DNA of 64,000 nucleotides from assembly GCF_902833055.1 (NCBI RefSeq), contig NZ_CADFEJ010000029.1, positions 1 through 64,000 of the forward strand, read 5' to 3'. This document shows positions 53,801-63,719 of the stretch, in pieces; position 1 is the first letter of the stretch; every line of letters starts with the position of its first letter. The notes beneath the pieces were generated by a model that was not told where the DNA came from, searched no databases, and saw nothing but the letters and a program-made list of their open reading frames with translations. The stretch comes from Burkholderia territorii. Its GTDB lineage: Bacteria; Pseudomonadota; Gammaproteobacteria; Burkholderiales; Burkholderiaceae. Position numbers and translations under genes: made by a program.

Positions 53801-54316
53801 ATGAGCTACGAATCGGACCTGCTGGTGTGGCTGCCGCATCTCACGCGATATGCGCGCGCGCTGACGGGCGACCGGGCGTGGGCGGACGATCTCGTGCAGG
53901 ACACGCTCGAGCGCGCGCTGAACCGGCCGCCGCGCGACGGCGGCAACCTGCGTGCGTGGCTGCTGACGCTGCTGCGCCATCGCTTCATCGACCAATTGCG
54001 CGCACGGCACGAGATCGCGGTCGACGATGCGACCGCGCCATGGCAGACGATGGCCGCACCGACCGACGAGATCGGCGGCCTGCTGCTGCGCGACGTGCAG
54101 CGCGCGTTGTACCGGCTGCCCGTCGAGCAGCGCGAGGTGCTGCTGCTGGTCGCGCTCGAGGAATTGAGTTACCGCGATGCCGCCCAGGTGCTCGGCGTGC
54201 CGGTCGGGACGGTGATGTCGCGCCTGTCGCGCGCGCGTGAACAGATGCGTGCGCTGTTGTCCGGCGAGCCGCCGGCGCGTGGCGCGGCCGCGTTACGGGT
54301 GATCGGGAAGACATGA
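53801..54316 (+). CDS. ECF-type RNA polymerase sigma factor
   Basis: The 171-residue protein has region 2 (TRYARALTGDRAWADDLVQDTLERAL, including the DLVQDT promoter-melting motif) in residues 15-75, a Gly/Asp-rich linker, and region 4 (PVEQREVLLLVALEELSYRDAAQVLGVPVGTVMSRLSRAREQM) at 108-155. This is the complete ECF architecture. The gene overlaps the next gene by the ATGATG/TGA, as usual for a sigma/anti-sigma pair. Confidence 0.95.
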   Translation: MSYESDLLVWLPHLTRYARALTGDRAWADDLVQDTLERALNRPPRDGGNLRAWLLTLLRHRFIDQLRARHEIAVDDATAPWQTMAAPTDEIGGLLLRDVQRALYRLPVEQREVLLLVALEELSYRDAAQVLGVPVGTVMSRLSRAREQMRALLSGEPPARGAAALRVIGKT

Positions 54317-55104
54317 TGGACGACGATCCGCGCAAAGCCTCGAACGATCGGGACGACAATGCCGACGCATCGGCGCAACTGCTGTCGGCGCTGCTCGACG
54401 GCGAGCTGTCCGGGCAGGAGCGCCGCGAGGTGCTCGAACGGCTGGCGTCCGATCCGCGGGAAGCCGACCGGTTCGCGCATTACGGCGCGCAGCGCGCCGC
54501 GTTGCAAGCGCTGTTCCCGCTGCCGGCCGCCACGCCGGCGCTGTTCGTGCAGCGGCGCGCGCCGCGCTGGCGCGGCGTCGCGTATGCGTTCGCGGGGCTG
54601 GCGGCCGGGCTCGTGATCGGCGTGGCGCTGCACGCGGGCTGGACGACGTTCGGCGCCGAGCCGGCCTTCGCCGCGCGCGCGTCCGTCGCGTACGCCGTGT
54701 ACGCGGCCGACCGGGAGCATCCGGTCGAGGTCGACGCGCGCGATCCGGCGCGCCTTGCCGCGTGGCTGTCCGCGCGTCTCGGGCGGCCCGTGCGCGCGCC
54801 GTCGCTCGACGAATACGGCTATGCATTGCTGGGCGGCCGGCTGTTGGCGGACGACGCGGGGCCGGCCGCGCAACTGATGTACCAGCGTGCGGACGGCGAG
54901 CGCGTGACGCTCTACATGACCGCCTACGATGCGCGGCGCTTTGCGCCCCGGGCGATATCGGCCGGCGCCCGCGACACGTATTTCTGGTCCGATCGCGGCA
55001 TGGGTTTTGCGCTCTCCGGACGTGCCGACGAACGACGCCTGCGCGAGCTCGCGATCGAAGCATGCGGCGCGCTTGGCGGACCGACCGACGCGTGGAGGGG
55101 ATGA
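54313..55104 (+). CDS. Membrane anti-sigma factor of the ECF sigma factor
   Basis: The 263-residue protein has a cytosolic N-terminal helical domain (LLSALLDGELSGQERREVLERLAS), a single transmembrane helix at about 95-117 (GVAYAFAGLAAGLVIGVAL), and a periplasmic C-terminal domain rich in Arg, Tyr and Asp. This is the RsiW-like arrangement. The zinc-binding His-x3-Cys-x2-Cys of ZAS domains is not seen, so release of the sigma factor is probably by proteolysis or by another signal. Its ATG overlaps the sigma stop. Confidence 0.9.
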   Translation: MMDDDPRKASNDRDDNADASAQLLSALLDGELSGQERREVLERLASDPREADRFAHYGAQRAALQALFPLPAATPALFVQRRAPRWRGVAYAFAGLAAGLVIGVALHAGWTTFGAEPAFAARASVAYAVYAADREHPVEVDARDPARLAAWLSARLGRPVRAPSLDEYGYALLGGRLLADDAGPAAQLMYQRADGERVTLYMTAYDARRFAPRAISAGARDTYFWSDRGMGFALSGRADERRLRELAIEACGALGGPTDAWRG

Positions 55105-55132
55105 CGCGGGCGACCTCGGCAGGGAGTCGACG

Positions 55133-55546
55133 ATGAACACGATGGCGGCGATGGTGACGGTTGCACTCGTGGCGGGCGCCGGGCTCGCGCGGGCGGACGG
55201 CGATGCGCCGGTGCGCGTGCCGGTCGACGCCGACGGCGTGCAGCGGGTGGCGATCGTCGGCGGCAGTTATTTCTTTCGTCCGAATCACGTGATCGTCCGC
55301 GCGCAGGTGCCGGTCGAGCTGACCGTGTCGGCCGAATCGGGCGTCGTGCCGCACAGTTTCGAGATCGACGCGCCGCAGGCCGGCATCGCGGTGCATACCG
55401 AGCTCGGCGCGACCCCGCGCACGTTTCGCTTCACGCCGACCGCCCCCGGCCGCTTCGCCTACTATTGCACGCATCGGCTGCTGTTCCTGCGCAGCCATCG
55501 CGAGCGCGGCATGGAAGGTGTGCTCGACGTCGAGGCGGCGCCGTGA
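55133..55546 (+). CDS. Secreted cupredoxin-domain protein
   Basis: The 137-residue protein has a signal peptide (cleavage near Ala21) and a cupredoxin fold. Candidate copper ligands are His in PHSFEID, Cys and His in YYCTHRLLFLRSHRERG and the final Met (RGMEG). The spacing between Cys and Met is longer than in plastocyanin or CuA, so the metal site is atypical. It starts 28 bases after the anti-sigma gene. It probably acts in periplasmic copper handling or electron transfer. Confidence 0.85.
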   Translation: MNTMAAMVTVALVAGAGLARADGDAPVRVPVDADGVQRVAIVGGSYFFRPNHVIVRAQVPVELTVSAESGVVPHSFEIDAPQAGIAVHTELGATPRTFRFTPTAPGRFAYYCTHRLLFLRSHRERGMEGVLDVEAAP

Positions 55547-56175
55547 TCGCCGCGTTGCTGGCCGCCGGCCTGATAGGAGCGAGCATGACAGCCGATCCCG
55601 TGACCATTGCTCAGGCGCATTTCGACCAGGTCCAGTCGTACCGCGCGACGATCCGCTCGTCGGCGCGCAGCGGCGAGCACGCCGAATTCCGCTACGCATA
55701 CCGCAAACCAGGTTTCGTGCGGATGGACTTCGTGTCGCCGCATCACGGCGCGGTGCTCGCGTACGACCCCGGCGACGGCAAGGTGCGTCTGCGCCCGTTC
55801 GGCGAGCATGCGCTGCCCGCGCTGACGCTGTCGCCGTCCAATCCGCTGCTGCGCGACCGCAGCGGGCATCGCGTCGACCGCTCGGACGTCGGCGTGCTGC
55901 TGCGCAACGTGCATGCGCTGCAGCAGGGCGGTGTGACCGTGACCGAAGGCCAGGAGACGATCGGCGGGCACACCGCACTGCGCGTGTCGGTGACGGGCGC
56001 GCCCGCGCACGTGGTCGACGGCGTGCATCGCTATCGTCTGTGGCTGGACACCGAGGACGGCTTTCCGCTGAAGGTGGTGAGCTTCGCGGACGACGACGGC
56101 GCGCCGCTCGAAACGGTGACGCTCGACGACGTCGAGATCGACGTCGCGTTTCCCGCCCGCTTTTTCGCGCCCTGA
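55543..56175 (+). CDS. LolA-like (DUF1571-type) periplasmic protein
   Basis: The 210-residue protein starts at GTG 55543, overlapping the stop of the cupredoxin gene, and has a hydrophobic leader (AALLAAGLIGAS). The remaining beta-rich part has the RKPGFVRMDFVSPHHGAVLAYD and FPLKVVSFADDDGAPLETV segments typical of LolA/LolB-like or DUF1571 proteins that bind lipid or lipoprotein chains. An ATG at 55585 would lack a leader. It belongs to the ECF operon by tight coupling. Confidence 0.8.
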   Translation: MIAALLAAGLIGASMTADPVTIAQAHFDQVQSYRATIRSSARSGEHAEFRYAYRKPGFVRMDFVSPHHGAVLAYDPGDGKVRLRPFGEHALPALTLSPSNPLLRDRSGHRVDRSDVGVLLRNVHALQQGGVTVTEGQETIGGHTALRVSVTGAPAHVVDGVHRYRLWLDTEDGFPLKVVSFADDDGAPLETVTLDDVEIDVAFPARFFAP

Positions 56176-56204
56176 TACCGATTCTGATTCGCGCCGGAGG
56201 CAGC

Positions 56205-56714
56205 ATGGCGGAATACCGGTTTTCGACGACGTGGCGCGTGGACGCGCCGCTCGCGGCTGTCTGGGACGCGATCTACCAGGTCGATCGCTGGCCCGACTGG
56301 TGGAAGAGCGCGGTGCGGACCGTCGAGCTCGAGCGCGGCGACGCACGCGGCGTCGGCGCGCTGCAGCGATACACGTGGAAAGGCGCGTTGCCGTACCGGC
56401 TGACCTTCGACATGCGCGTGCTGCGCGTCGAGCGCCCGCATGTGCTCGAAGGTCGCGCGAGCGGCGCGATCGAAGGCGACGGCCGCTGGTCGTTCGCCGG
56501 CGACGGCACGCGAACCGTCGTGCGCTACGACTGGCACATCCGCACGCGCGAGCGCTGGATGAACTGGCTGGAGCCGGTCGCGCGACCGCTGTTTGCGTGG
56601 AATCACGACGTCGTGATGCGCGGAGGCGCGAAAGGCCTCGCGCGTCTGCTGGGCGCGACGGTCGAGGCGGACGGCCGGACGTTCCAGCCGGTCGCGGGCT
56701 GTCCGGACATGTGA
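56205..56714 (+). CDS. SRPBCC (START-like/polyketide cyclase) family protein
   Basis: The 169-residue protein has the helix-grip fold opening MAEYRFSTTWRVDAPLAAVWDAI and the RWPDWWKSA motif of the cyclase/dehydrase group, with a GRWSFAGDGTRTVVRYDWHI strand block. It binds a hydrophobic ligand. No signal peptide is present, so it is cytoplasmic. It lies 29 bases after the LolA-like gene and is the last of the ECF operon. No terminator is obvious in 56715-56900. Confidence 0.85.
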   Translation: MAEYRFSTTWRVDAPLAAVWDAIYQVDRWPDWWKSAVRTVELERGDARGVGALQRYTWKGALPYRLTFDMRVLRVERPHVLEGRASGAIEGDGRWSFAGDGTRTVVRYDWHIRTRERWMNWLEPVARPLFAWNHDVVMRGGAKGLARLLGATVEADGRTFQPVAGCPDM

Positions 56715-56958
56715 CGTTCCACGGCGGCCGTTTGGGCCGGTCGGGTGTCGCGGCAGGCGTTTTCATGCGATGCCGGACGAGCGCGGGAACTCGGCGCTCG
56801 ACCCGTGTCAAATTGGGGCGGGGGTCGGGAAATCCCGTATCCCGTTCGCTCGCAGTCTGCGGTCTGGATAGTTATGTAATTGTTTTAAATGGATTTTCTC
56901 AATTTGCCCACGTCTTTTGGCCGTTCGTCGCCGCGCAAAAAAACCTCCGGCTTCCCTT

Positions 56959-56988
56959 CTTGAATTTGTCAAAACCCGTCCATATAAT
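56959..56988 (+). promoter_or_regulatory. groESL promoter
   Basis: A -35 TTGAAT (56960-56965) and -10 TATAAT (56983-56988) are spaced 17 bases, a good sigma-70 promoter. The overlapping CTTGAA and CCCGTCCATATA also resemble the heat-shock sigma-32 pattern. The CIRCE operator starts at the last base of the -10, so HrcA binding would block it. Confidence 0.75.
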
Positions 56989-57014
56989 TAGCACTCGCTG
57001 CACGAGAGTGCTAA
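56988..57014 (+). promoter_or_regulatory. CIRCE operator (HrcA binding site)
   Basis: A perfect TTAGCACTC-N9-GAGTGCTAA inverted repeat, the canonical CIRCE sequence, just upstream of groES. It is recognised by the repressor HrcA. Confidence 0.98.
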
Positions 57015-57087
57015 CAATTCTCTGCCGGGCAACCTGCCGGGCAGATTCCCTAAGCGTTCTTCAATCTCAGTCAAGAGAGGAGTGAAT

Positions 57088-57381
57088 ATGAACCTTCGTC
57101 CTTTGCACGATCGCGTGATCGTCAAGCGCCTGGATCAGGAAACCAAGACCGCCTCGGGCATCGTGATTCCCGACGCGGCAGCTGAGAAGCCGGATCAAGG
57201 CGAAGTCCTGGCCATCGGCCCGGGCAAGCGCGACGACAAGGGCGCGCCGATCGCGCTCGACGTGAAGGTCGGCGATCGTGTGCTGTTCGGCAAGTACGCT
57301 GGTCAGACCGTCAAGGTCGACGGCCAGGAACTGCTGGTCATGCGCGAAGAAGACATCATGGCCGTGGTCAACGCCAAGTAA
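57088..57381 (+). CDS. groES: Co-chaperonin GroES
   Basis: The 97-residue protein begins MNLRPLHDRVIVKRLDQETK and has the mobile loop (KTASGIVIPDAAAEKPDQG, near residues 17-36) that contacts GroEL, followed by the heptamer-forming beta core. Length is normal. ATG at 57088 follows GAGAGGAG; an in-frame GTG at 57082 is less likely. It is under the CIRCE element and is followed by groEL after 46 bases. Confidence 0.98.
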   Translation: MNLRPLHDRVIVKRLDQETKTASGIVIPDAAAEKPDQGEVLAIGPGKRDDKGAPIALDVKVGDRVLFGKYAGQTVKVDGQELLVMREEDIMAVVNAK

Positions 57382-57427
57382 GCGTCCACTGTCCGCACAT
57401 ATTCTCGAGAATTCAAGGAGTTAGAAG

Positions 57428-59068
<1,641 letters not shown>

Positions 59069-59127
59069 TCGACTTCGGTCGATGATGTCCGGGGCGCGCA
59101 GCGATGCGCGTTCCAGCCAAAGAAAAA

Positions 59128-59155
59128 GACCCGCAGCGATGCGGGTCTTTTTTTA
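59128..59155 (+). terminator. Terminator of groESL
   Basis: GACCCGC-AGCGAT-GCGGGTC is followed by eight T residues. Upstream A-rich DNA also makes it function in reverse for thiD. Confidence 0.95.
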
Positions 59156-59239
59156 TGCACACGTAAAAAGGGGCGGTCATGCCGCCCCGAAGCGAGCGCA
59201 GTCTGCGCGCAATGGCGGCGCGAGGCCGCCGCGCGCGCG

Positions 59240-60106
59240 TCAGTGCCGGGCGATCCGCGGCGAGGCCTTGCTGCTTTCCGTCACCGGACGCCCGCCTTCC
59301 TCGTCGTTGCTGCGTGCCCAGAAGAACCGGTCGGGCAGATATGCGCCCATGCCGGGCCGGAACGCGTCGCGCACGGCCTGGTACAGGTATTCCTGCGCCT
59401 CGCGCACCGCTTCGGGCGGTTCCTGGCCATTGGCGAGCAGCGCCGCGATCGCCGCGCCGAGCGTGTCGGTGATGCCCATCAGCCGGTGCGGCGAGCGATC
59501 CCACATGTCCTCGCGAAGCTGGCCTTCCTCGCCGTACAGCGTGTTGACGAGCCGGTGCGAGCCCGTTTCCGACGACAGGATGTACTCGCAGCCCTGCGAC
59601 AGCAGGTGCGACACGGCGGCATCGAGATTCGGCGCTTCGGCATCGCCGTCCGGCTGCGCGAGCGCGATCAGCGTCGCGTGGTCGGCGACCAGCAGCGTCG
59701 TCTGCGGTGCGAGCAGGTCGGCGATCGATTCGCGCAAGTCGTCGGCGGCAAGCACGTGCTCGTCGTCGAGCGTGAAGTCCGGTGCGAGCACGAGCGGCAC
59801 GCCGTCGTAGTCGGCGACCACCTCCGCGATCGCGCTCACGACTTCCGCGCGCGTCGCGGCGCCGATCTTGAACGCCGCGACCGGCATGTCCTCGAGCAGC
59901 ATGCGCGCCTGGGCGGCGACGACATCGGGATCGAGGCCGGTCACTTCGTCGCAGGCGGCGGAGTCGCGCACCGTGTAGCCCGTCAGGACGGACACACCGT
60001 GACAGCCCATGCTCGCCAGGGTCATCAGATCGGCTTGGAGGCCGGAGCCGCCGGTGGGATCGGACAGGCCGAAGGTGAGGACGATCGGAGGGGCGTTGCT
60101 GGACAT
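59240..60106 (-). CDS. thiD: Hydroxymethylpyrimidine/phosphomethylpyrimidine kinase
   Basis: The 288-residue enzyme phosphorylates HMP and HMP-P in thiamine synthesis. The ribokinase-fold start FGLSDPTGGSGLQADLMTL contains the substrate-binding GGSG stretch, and a GITDTLGAAIAALLA segment replaces the usual GTGC-type anion hole motif; the catalytic Asp or Cys is therefore not in the standard form (TDTLGAA instead of GTGCT). The start is ATG at 60106. The C-terminus is longer than in E. coli ThiD and may be paralogous. Assignment to a pyrimidine kinase of the ThiD/PdxK group is solid, exact substrate less so. Confidence 0.85.
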   Translation of the reverse strand: MSSNAPPIVLTFGLSDPTGGSGLQADLMTLASMGCHGVSVLTGYTVRDSAACDEVTGLDPDVVAAQARMLLEDMPVAAFKIGAATRAEVVSAIAEVVADYDGVPLVLAPDFTLDDEHVLAADDLRESIADLLAPQTTLLVADHATLIALAQPDGDAEAPNLDAAVSHLLSQGCEYILSSETGSHRLVNTLYGEEGQLREDMWDRSPHRLMGITDTLGAAIAALLANGQEPPEAVREAQEYLYQAVRDAFRPGMGAYLPDRFFWARSNDEEGGRPVTESSKASPRIARH

Positions 60107-60360
60107 GTAGAAATGGGGCAAGAAAAAAACGGGGAAGCGACAGAACTGCGGACGGCGAGGCGAAGTGGGCATTTGGCCCCCGTGTTGCCCGGCAGGCCGC
60201 ACTTTTCAGCCATTATGCGGCGGAATTTGGCCCGCACGACGGAATTTTTAGCGCAGCGCAACGTAGTCGCCGTACTCCAGCGCGATTGCTAGGCAGTCCG
60301 GCCCCGACACGGTACCATCATGGCTCCCGAATTTACCGACTTTTCCCGACGCGGCTTAAG

Positions 60361-60531
60361 ATGGAATACAAGAGCTGGATGTGCCTGATTTGTGGCTGGA
60401 TTTATGACGAAGAAGCCGGGCTGCCCGAAGAGGGCATCGCCCCGGGCACGCGCTGGGAAGACGTCCCGATCAACTGGACGTGCCCCGAATGCGGCGCCCG
60501 CAAGGAAGACTTCGAGATGGTCCAGATCTGA
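60361..60531 (+). CDS. Rubredoxin
   Basis: A 56-residue electron carrier with the two CxxC iron ligands, CLICG and CPECG, and the GxxYDEEAG and EDVPINWTCP segments of the family. It passes electrons to enzymes such as alkane hydroxylase or superoxide/rubrerythrin systems, or acts in assembly of hydrogenase; the partner is not visible. It is divergent from thiD. Confidence 0.97.
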   Translation: MEYKSWMCLICGWIYDEEAGLPEEGIAPGTRWEDVPINWTCPECGARKEDFEMVQI

Positions 60532-60635
60532 CCGGACCCTTGGCCCCCGGACACACCGCTTCGGCCTCGCGATTGCCCGGCGCTTGCGCGCCGCGGCCGA
60601 CGCGAGCGACTTGACGATGACAGGCGCGCGTGTCC

Positions 60636-61937
60636 ATGACGTCCGATCCGGCGAACCCTCCCCACCCTGACGCATTGCCCAACCCGCGTGGCGGGGCCGT
60701 GCGCGCGGCCGACGCGTGGCTCGCGGCGGCCGCCGACGCATTCGCGCACCGAGACGACGCGGCTGCACCGCTGTCGGCCGCTGCCGCCGTGCTGGCGGAG
60801 GCCGGCTGGCTGCCGGCCGCGCGTTTCGCGGGGCAGCTGGCGGCCGCGGTGCCGCTCGTCGCCGCCGAACCGACTTCCGCGACCTGGCGCGCCGCGCTGC
60901 GCGACTTCCGCGCGGCGGTCGGGCGTCACAATCTGCGCGAGCTGGCCTGCTCGCCCGTCCTGTTCGACCATTTCCGTGCGCTGCGCGCGCAAGGCGCGGC
61001 CGACCTGCACGCGAGCGTGCCGTTCGACGTGCTGGCGCTCGTCGGGCGCGCGATCCCGCCGGCGACGCTGCGCGTGCTGCCCGACGCCTTCGCAAGCCGC
61101 GCGCGCGCCCGCTACGAGCAGGCTTTGCTCGGCGTGCTGCGTGCGTCGCAACCCGCGCCTGACGCGACGCTCGACGAACTCGACGCGATCCTGACCGCGC
61201 TGGCCGACGGCGTGCCGTACGACTTCTGGCGGCTCGCCGCCGCATGCCTGCGCGCGCTGCGCGCCAGCGCCGCGCCCCAACTGAAGCGGTTCCTCGCGCG
61301 AACCAACCTGCTGCTCGGCGAGCACGCGCAAGGCAGGCGCAGTGCGCCGCCGGCGCTCGTGCGCGAGACGGTTGCGCTGCTGTGGCGCGATTTCGCGCTG
61401 TTCGGCGCAGCCGCGGAAGACGTCGCGCTCGTCGACGTGCTGCACGACTACGGGCTGACCGTGGACTGGCACGTCGCCGGCACGCCCGCGTCCGAGGCGC
61501 TGTGGGAAGCCGACGCCGCGCGCGCCGAGCGCGATGCCGTCGCCGTGGCGCCCACGCGCATGCTGGGGGTCGTGACCGTCAATGCGCATGCGTATGAGGA
61601 TTTCCTGCAGACGGCCGACGCGTCGATGGCCGATCTGGCCGCCGATCCGGCCGCGGCCGATGCGGGGGCGGCATGGCGCGCATCCGCGGCGGCCTACCGG
61701 GTCGGCACCGCTGCGTGCGCGCTCGGGCTCGGTCATGCGGCGCTGCTGGCCGACACCCTCGGGCTCGCGTGGCGCCGCGCCGCGCACGGTCTGCCGCTCG
61801 CCGACGGCGGGCTCGACGCTCACGCCCGCGCATCCGACATGCTGCGTGCCGCGCTGCTGAAGATTGCCGCGGGCGTGGCGCCGCCGGACCTGACCGCGGC
61901 GTGCGGGGCGCTCGGCGCGGCGCTCGGCCGCGCCTGA
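60636..61937 (+). CDS. Uncharacterised Ala-rich helical protein
   Basis: The 433-residue protein is almost fully helical and Ala/Leu/Arg-rich, without signal peptide or transmembrane segments. Segments such as AAAVLAEAGWLPAARFAGQLAAA and FWRLAAACLRALRASAAPQLKRFLARTNLLLGE could be divergent helical bundles of the sort seen in PilL/ChpA N-terminal (Hpt-like) regions, and in other beta-proteobacteria pil chemosensory genes lie at this position; this is a recollection, not a match I can verify. ATG 60636 is the likely start (GTG at 60630 alternative). It lies between rubredoxin and yqgE. Confidence 0.6.
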   Translation: MTSDPANPPHPDALPNPRGGAVRAADAWLAAAADAFAHRDDAAAPLSAAAAVLAEAGWLPAARFAGQLAAAVPLVAAEPTSATWRAALRDFRAAVGRHNLRELACSPVLFDHFRALRAQGAADLHASVPFDVLALVGRAIPPATLRVLPDAFASRARARYEQALLGVLRASQPAPDATLDELDAILTALADGVPYDFWRLAAACLRALRASAAPQLKRFLARTNLLLGEHAQGRRSAPPALVRETVALLWRDFALFGAAAEDVALVDVLHDYGLTVDWHVAGTPASEALWEADAARAERDAVAVAPTRMLGVVTVNAHAYEDFLQTADASMADLAADPAAADAGAAWRASAAAYRVGTAACALGLGHAALLADTLGLAWRRAAHGLPLADGGLDAHARASDMLRAALLKIAAGVAPPDLTAACGALGAALGRA

Positions 61938-62118
61938 TGCGCAACGGGTCGCGACCGTGGCGGCAGCCCTTGTCGCGCGGGCCGCAACACGCTGCCGACA
62001 GCACCCGCGCGCGTGTTAGAGTGCCGTGTGATCCGCGCGCGTCGTTGCCAGCGCCGCGCGGCGTTGCTTGTTGATCGCGGCCCGGTCAGGTCGCGGCGTC
62101 TTTGCTAAAATTCAAACC

Positions 62119-62697
62119 ATGTCAAAGCCTTCCGATCGCATCAATCTCACCAACCAGTTCCTGATCGCCATGCCGAACATGGCGGATCCGACGTTTTCGG
62201 GAACGGTGGTCTATCTTTGCGATCACAGCGAGCGCGGTGCGCTCGGCCTCGTCATCAATCGTCCCACCGACATCGACCTCGAATCGCTGTTCAACCGCAT
62301 CGACCTGAAGCTCGACATCGAGCCGCTGCTGCACATTCCCGTGTACTTCGGCGGCCCGGTCCAGACCGAGCGCGGCTTCGTGCTGCACGAGCCGGTCGAA
62401 GGCGCGAACTACAACTCGTCCATGTCGGTCGAGGGCGGGCTCGAGATGACGACGTCGAAGGACGTGCTCGAGGCGGTCGCGACGGGCACCGGCCCGAAAC
62501 GTTTCCTGCTGACGCTCGGCCATGCAGGCTGGGGCGCCGGGCAGCTCGAGGAAGAGATTTCCCGCAACGGCTGGCTGACCGTGGCCGCCGATCCCCGCAT
62601 CGTGTTCGACACGCCGGCCGAGGAGCGCTTCGAAGCCGCGCTCGGCCTGCTCGGCGTCAGCTCGTCGATGCTGTCCGGCGAAGCAGGGCACGCATGA
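62119..62697 (+). CDS. yqgE: YqgE/AlgH family protein (UPF0301)
   Basis: The 192-residue protein starts LTNQFLIAMPNMADPTFSGTVVYLCDHSERGALGLVINRP, the family signature. Members are found next to ruvX, as here, and their molecular function is not firmly known; AlgH was linked to alginate regulation. The start is ATG 62119. Its stop overlaps the ruvX ATG, so the two are coupled. Confidence 0.95.
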   Translation: MSKPSDRINLTNQFLIAMPNMADPTFSGTVVYLCDHSERGALGLVINRPTDIDLESLFNRIDLKLDIEPLLHIPVYFGGPVQTERGFVLHEPVEGANYNSSMSVEGGLEMTTSKDVLEAVATGTGPKRFLLTLGHAGWGAGQLEEEISRNGWLTVAADPRIVFDTPAEERFEAALGLLGVSSSMLSGEAGHA

Positions 62698-63143
62698 GCG
62701 GCGCGAGCGCGCGCGATGCAACGCTGCTGGCGTTCGATTATGGCGAGAAGCGGATCGGCGTCGCGATCGGCAACGCGCTGACGCGCTCGGCCCGCGCCCT
62801 CGTCGTGATTCCCAACCTGAACCGCGAGCACCGCTTCAAGGCGGTCGGCGAATTGCTGGCCGAATGGCGGCCGGACGCGCTCGTCGTCGGGCTGCCCATG
62901 CATCCCGACGGCACGCCGCACGAGATGACGCAGCAGGCGAAGCGTTTCGGCAACCAGTTGAACGGCCGTTTCGGGCTGCCCGTCACGTGGGTCGACGAAC
63001 GTTATTCGTCGGTCGAGGCCGAGGCCGGGATGCGCGAGCGCAACGTGCGCGGCCGCGCGCGCGCCGAGATGCTCGATGCCGAAGCCGCGCGCGTGATCCT
63101 TCAACAGTATCTCGATCAATTGTCCGACCATGAGCTCCATTGA
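62694..63143 (+). CDS. ruvX: Putative Holliday junction resolvase / pre-16S rRNA nuclease
   Basis: The 149-residue RNase H-fold protein has the catalytic acidic positions in AFDYGEKRIGVAIGN (Asp), VVGLPMHPDG (Gly-Leu-Pro strand) and DERYSSVEAE (Asp-Glu). YqgF/RuvX is required for 16S rRNA 5' end maturation. It overlaps yqgE at the start and pyrR at the end (14 bases). Confidence 0.95.
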   Translation: MSGASARDATLLAFDYGEKRIGVAIGNALTRSARALVVIPNLNREHRFKAVGELLAEWRPDALVVGLPMHPDGTPHEMTQQAKRFGNQLNGRFGLPVTWVDERYSSVEAEAGMRERNVRGRARAEMLDAEAARVILQQYLDQLSDHELH

Positions 63144-63645
63144 CGCCGACGCGCTCTACCGCGTCCTGCTCGAGCAGATCCGCGATGCATACGGCACGGC
63201 CTTCGCCGAGCCGGGCGGGCCGCGGCTCGCCGGAATTCACAGCGGCGGCGCCTGGCTCGCCGAGCGCCTTGCGCGCGATCTCGGCGCGCCGGCGTTCGGC
63301 GTCGTGAACGTCGCGCTGCATCGCGACGACTACGCGAAGAAGGGACTGCACAGCCAGGCGAGCCCGACGTCGCTGCCGTTCGAGGTCGACGGCGCGCGCA
63401 TCGTGCTCGTCGACGATGTGCTGTACACCGGCCGCACCGTGCGCGCCGCGCTCAACGAACTGTTCGACTACGGCCGTCCGGCGGCCGTCGAGCTTGCGGT
63501 GCTCGCCGATCGCGGCGGCCGCGAGCTGCCGGTCGCGGCGCGCTTCGCGGGCGGCACGCTCGACGTGCCGGCCGATGCGACGCTCGTGCTCGCCCGCGAC
63601 GAAGCCGCGCAGCTCACGCTGCGCATCGAGGCGCACGGCGCCTGA
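63130..63645 (+). CDS. pyrR: Uracil phosphoribosyltransferase / regulator PyrR family protein
   Basis: The 171-residue protein has the PRPP-binding motif VDDVLYTGRTVRAALNEL and the GRPAAVELAVLADRGGRELPVAA block of PyrR. In Bacillus PyrR regulates pyr attenuation; in proteobacteria it mainly acts as a weak uracil phosphoribosyltransferase. It starts inside ruvX and is followed by pyrB after 74 bases, with a hairpin in the gap. Confidence 0.95.
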   Translation: MSSIDADALYRVLLEQIRDAYGTAFAEPGGPRLAGIHSGGAWLAERLARDLGAPAFGVVNVALHRDDYAKKGLHSQASPTSLPFEVDGARIVLVDDVLYTGRTVRAALNELFDYGRPAAVELAVLADRGGRELPVAARFAGGTLDVPADATLVLARDEAAQLTLRIEAHGA

Positions 63646-63666
63646 CCGAGCCGCGAAATCGTATCC

Positions 63667-63696
63667 CGGGCCGCCGGTTCGCGCCGCGGCCCGTTT
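63667..63696 (+). promoter_or_regulatory. Hairpin between pyrR and pyrB (possible attenuator)
   Basis: CGGGCCGC (63667-63674) pairs perfectly with GCGGCCCG (63686-63693), loop of 11, followed by three T. It sits 27 bases upstream of the pyrB ATG. It could be an attenuator, a weak terminator or only a processed intergenic stem. Confidence 0.4.
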
Positions 63697-63719
63697 GCAT
63701 AGTTGGAATCACGCACACC

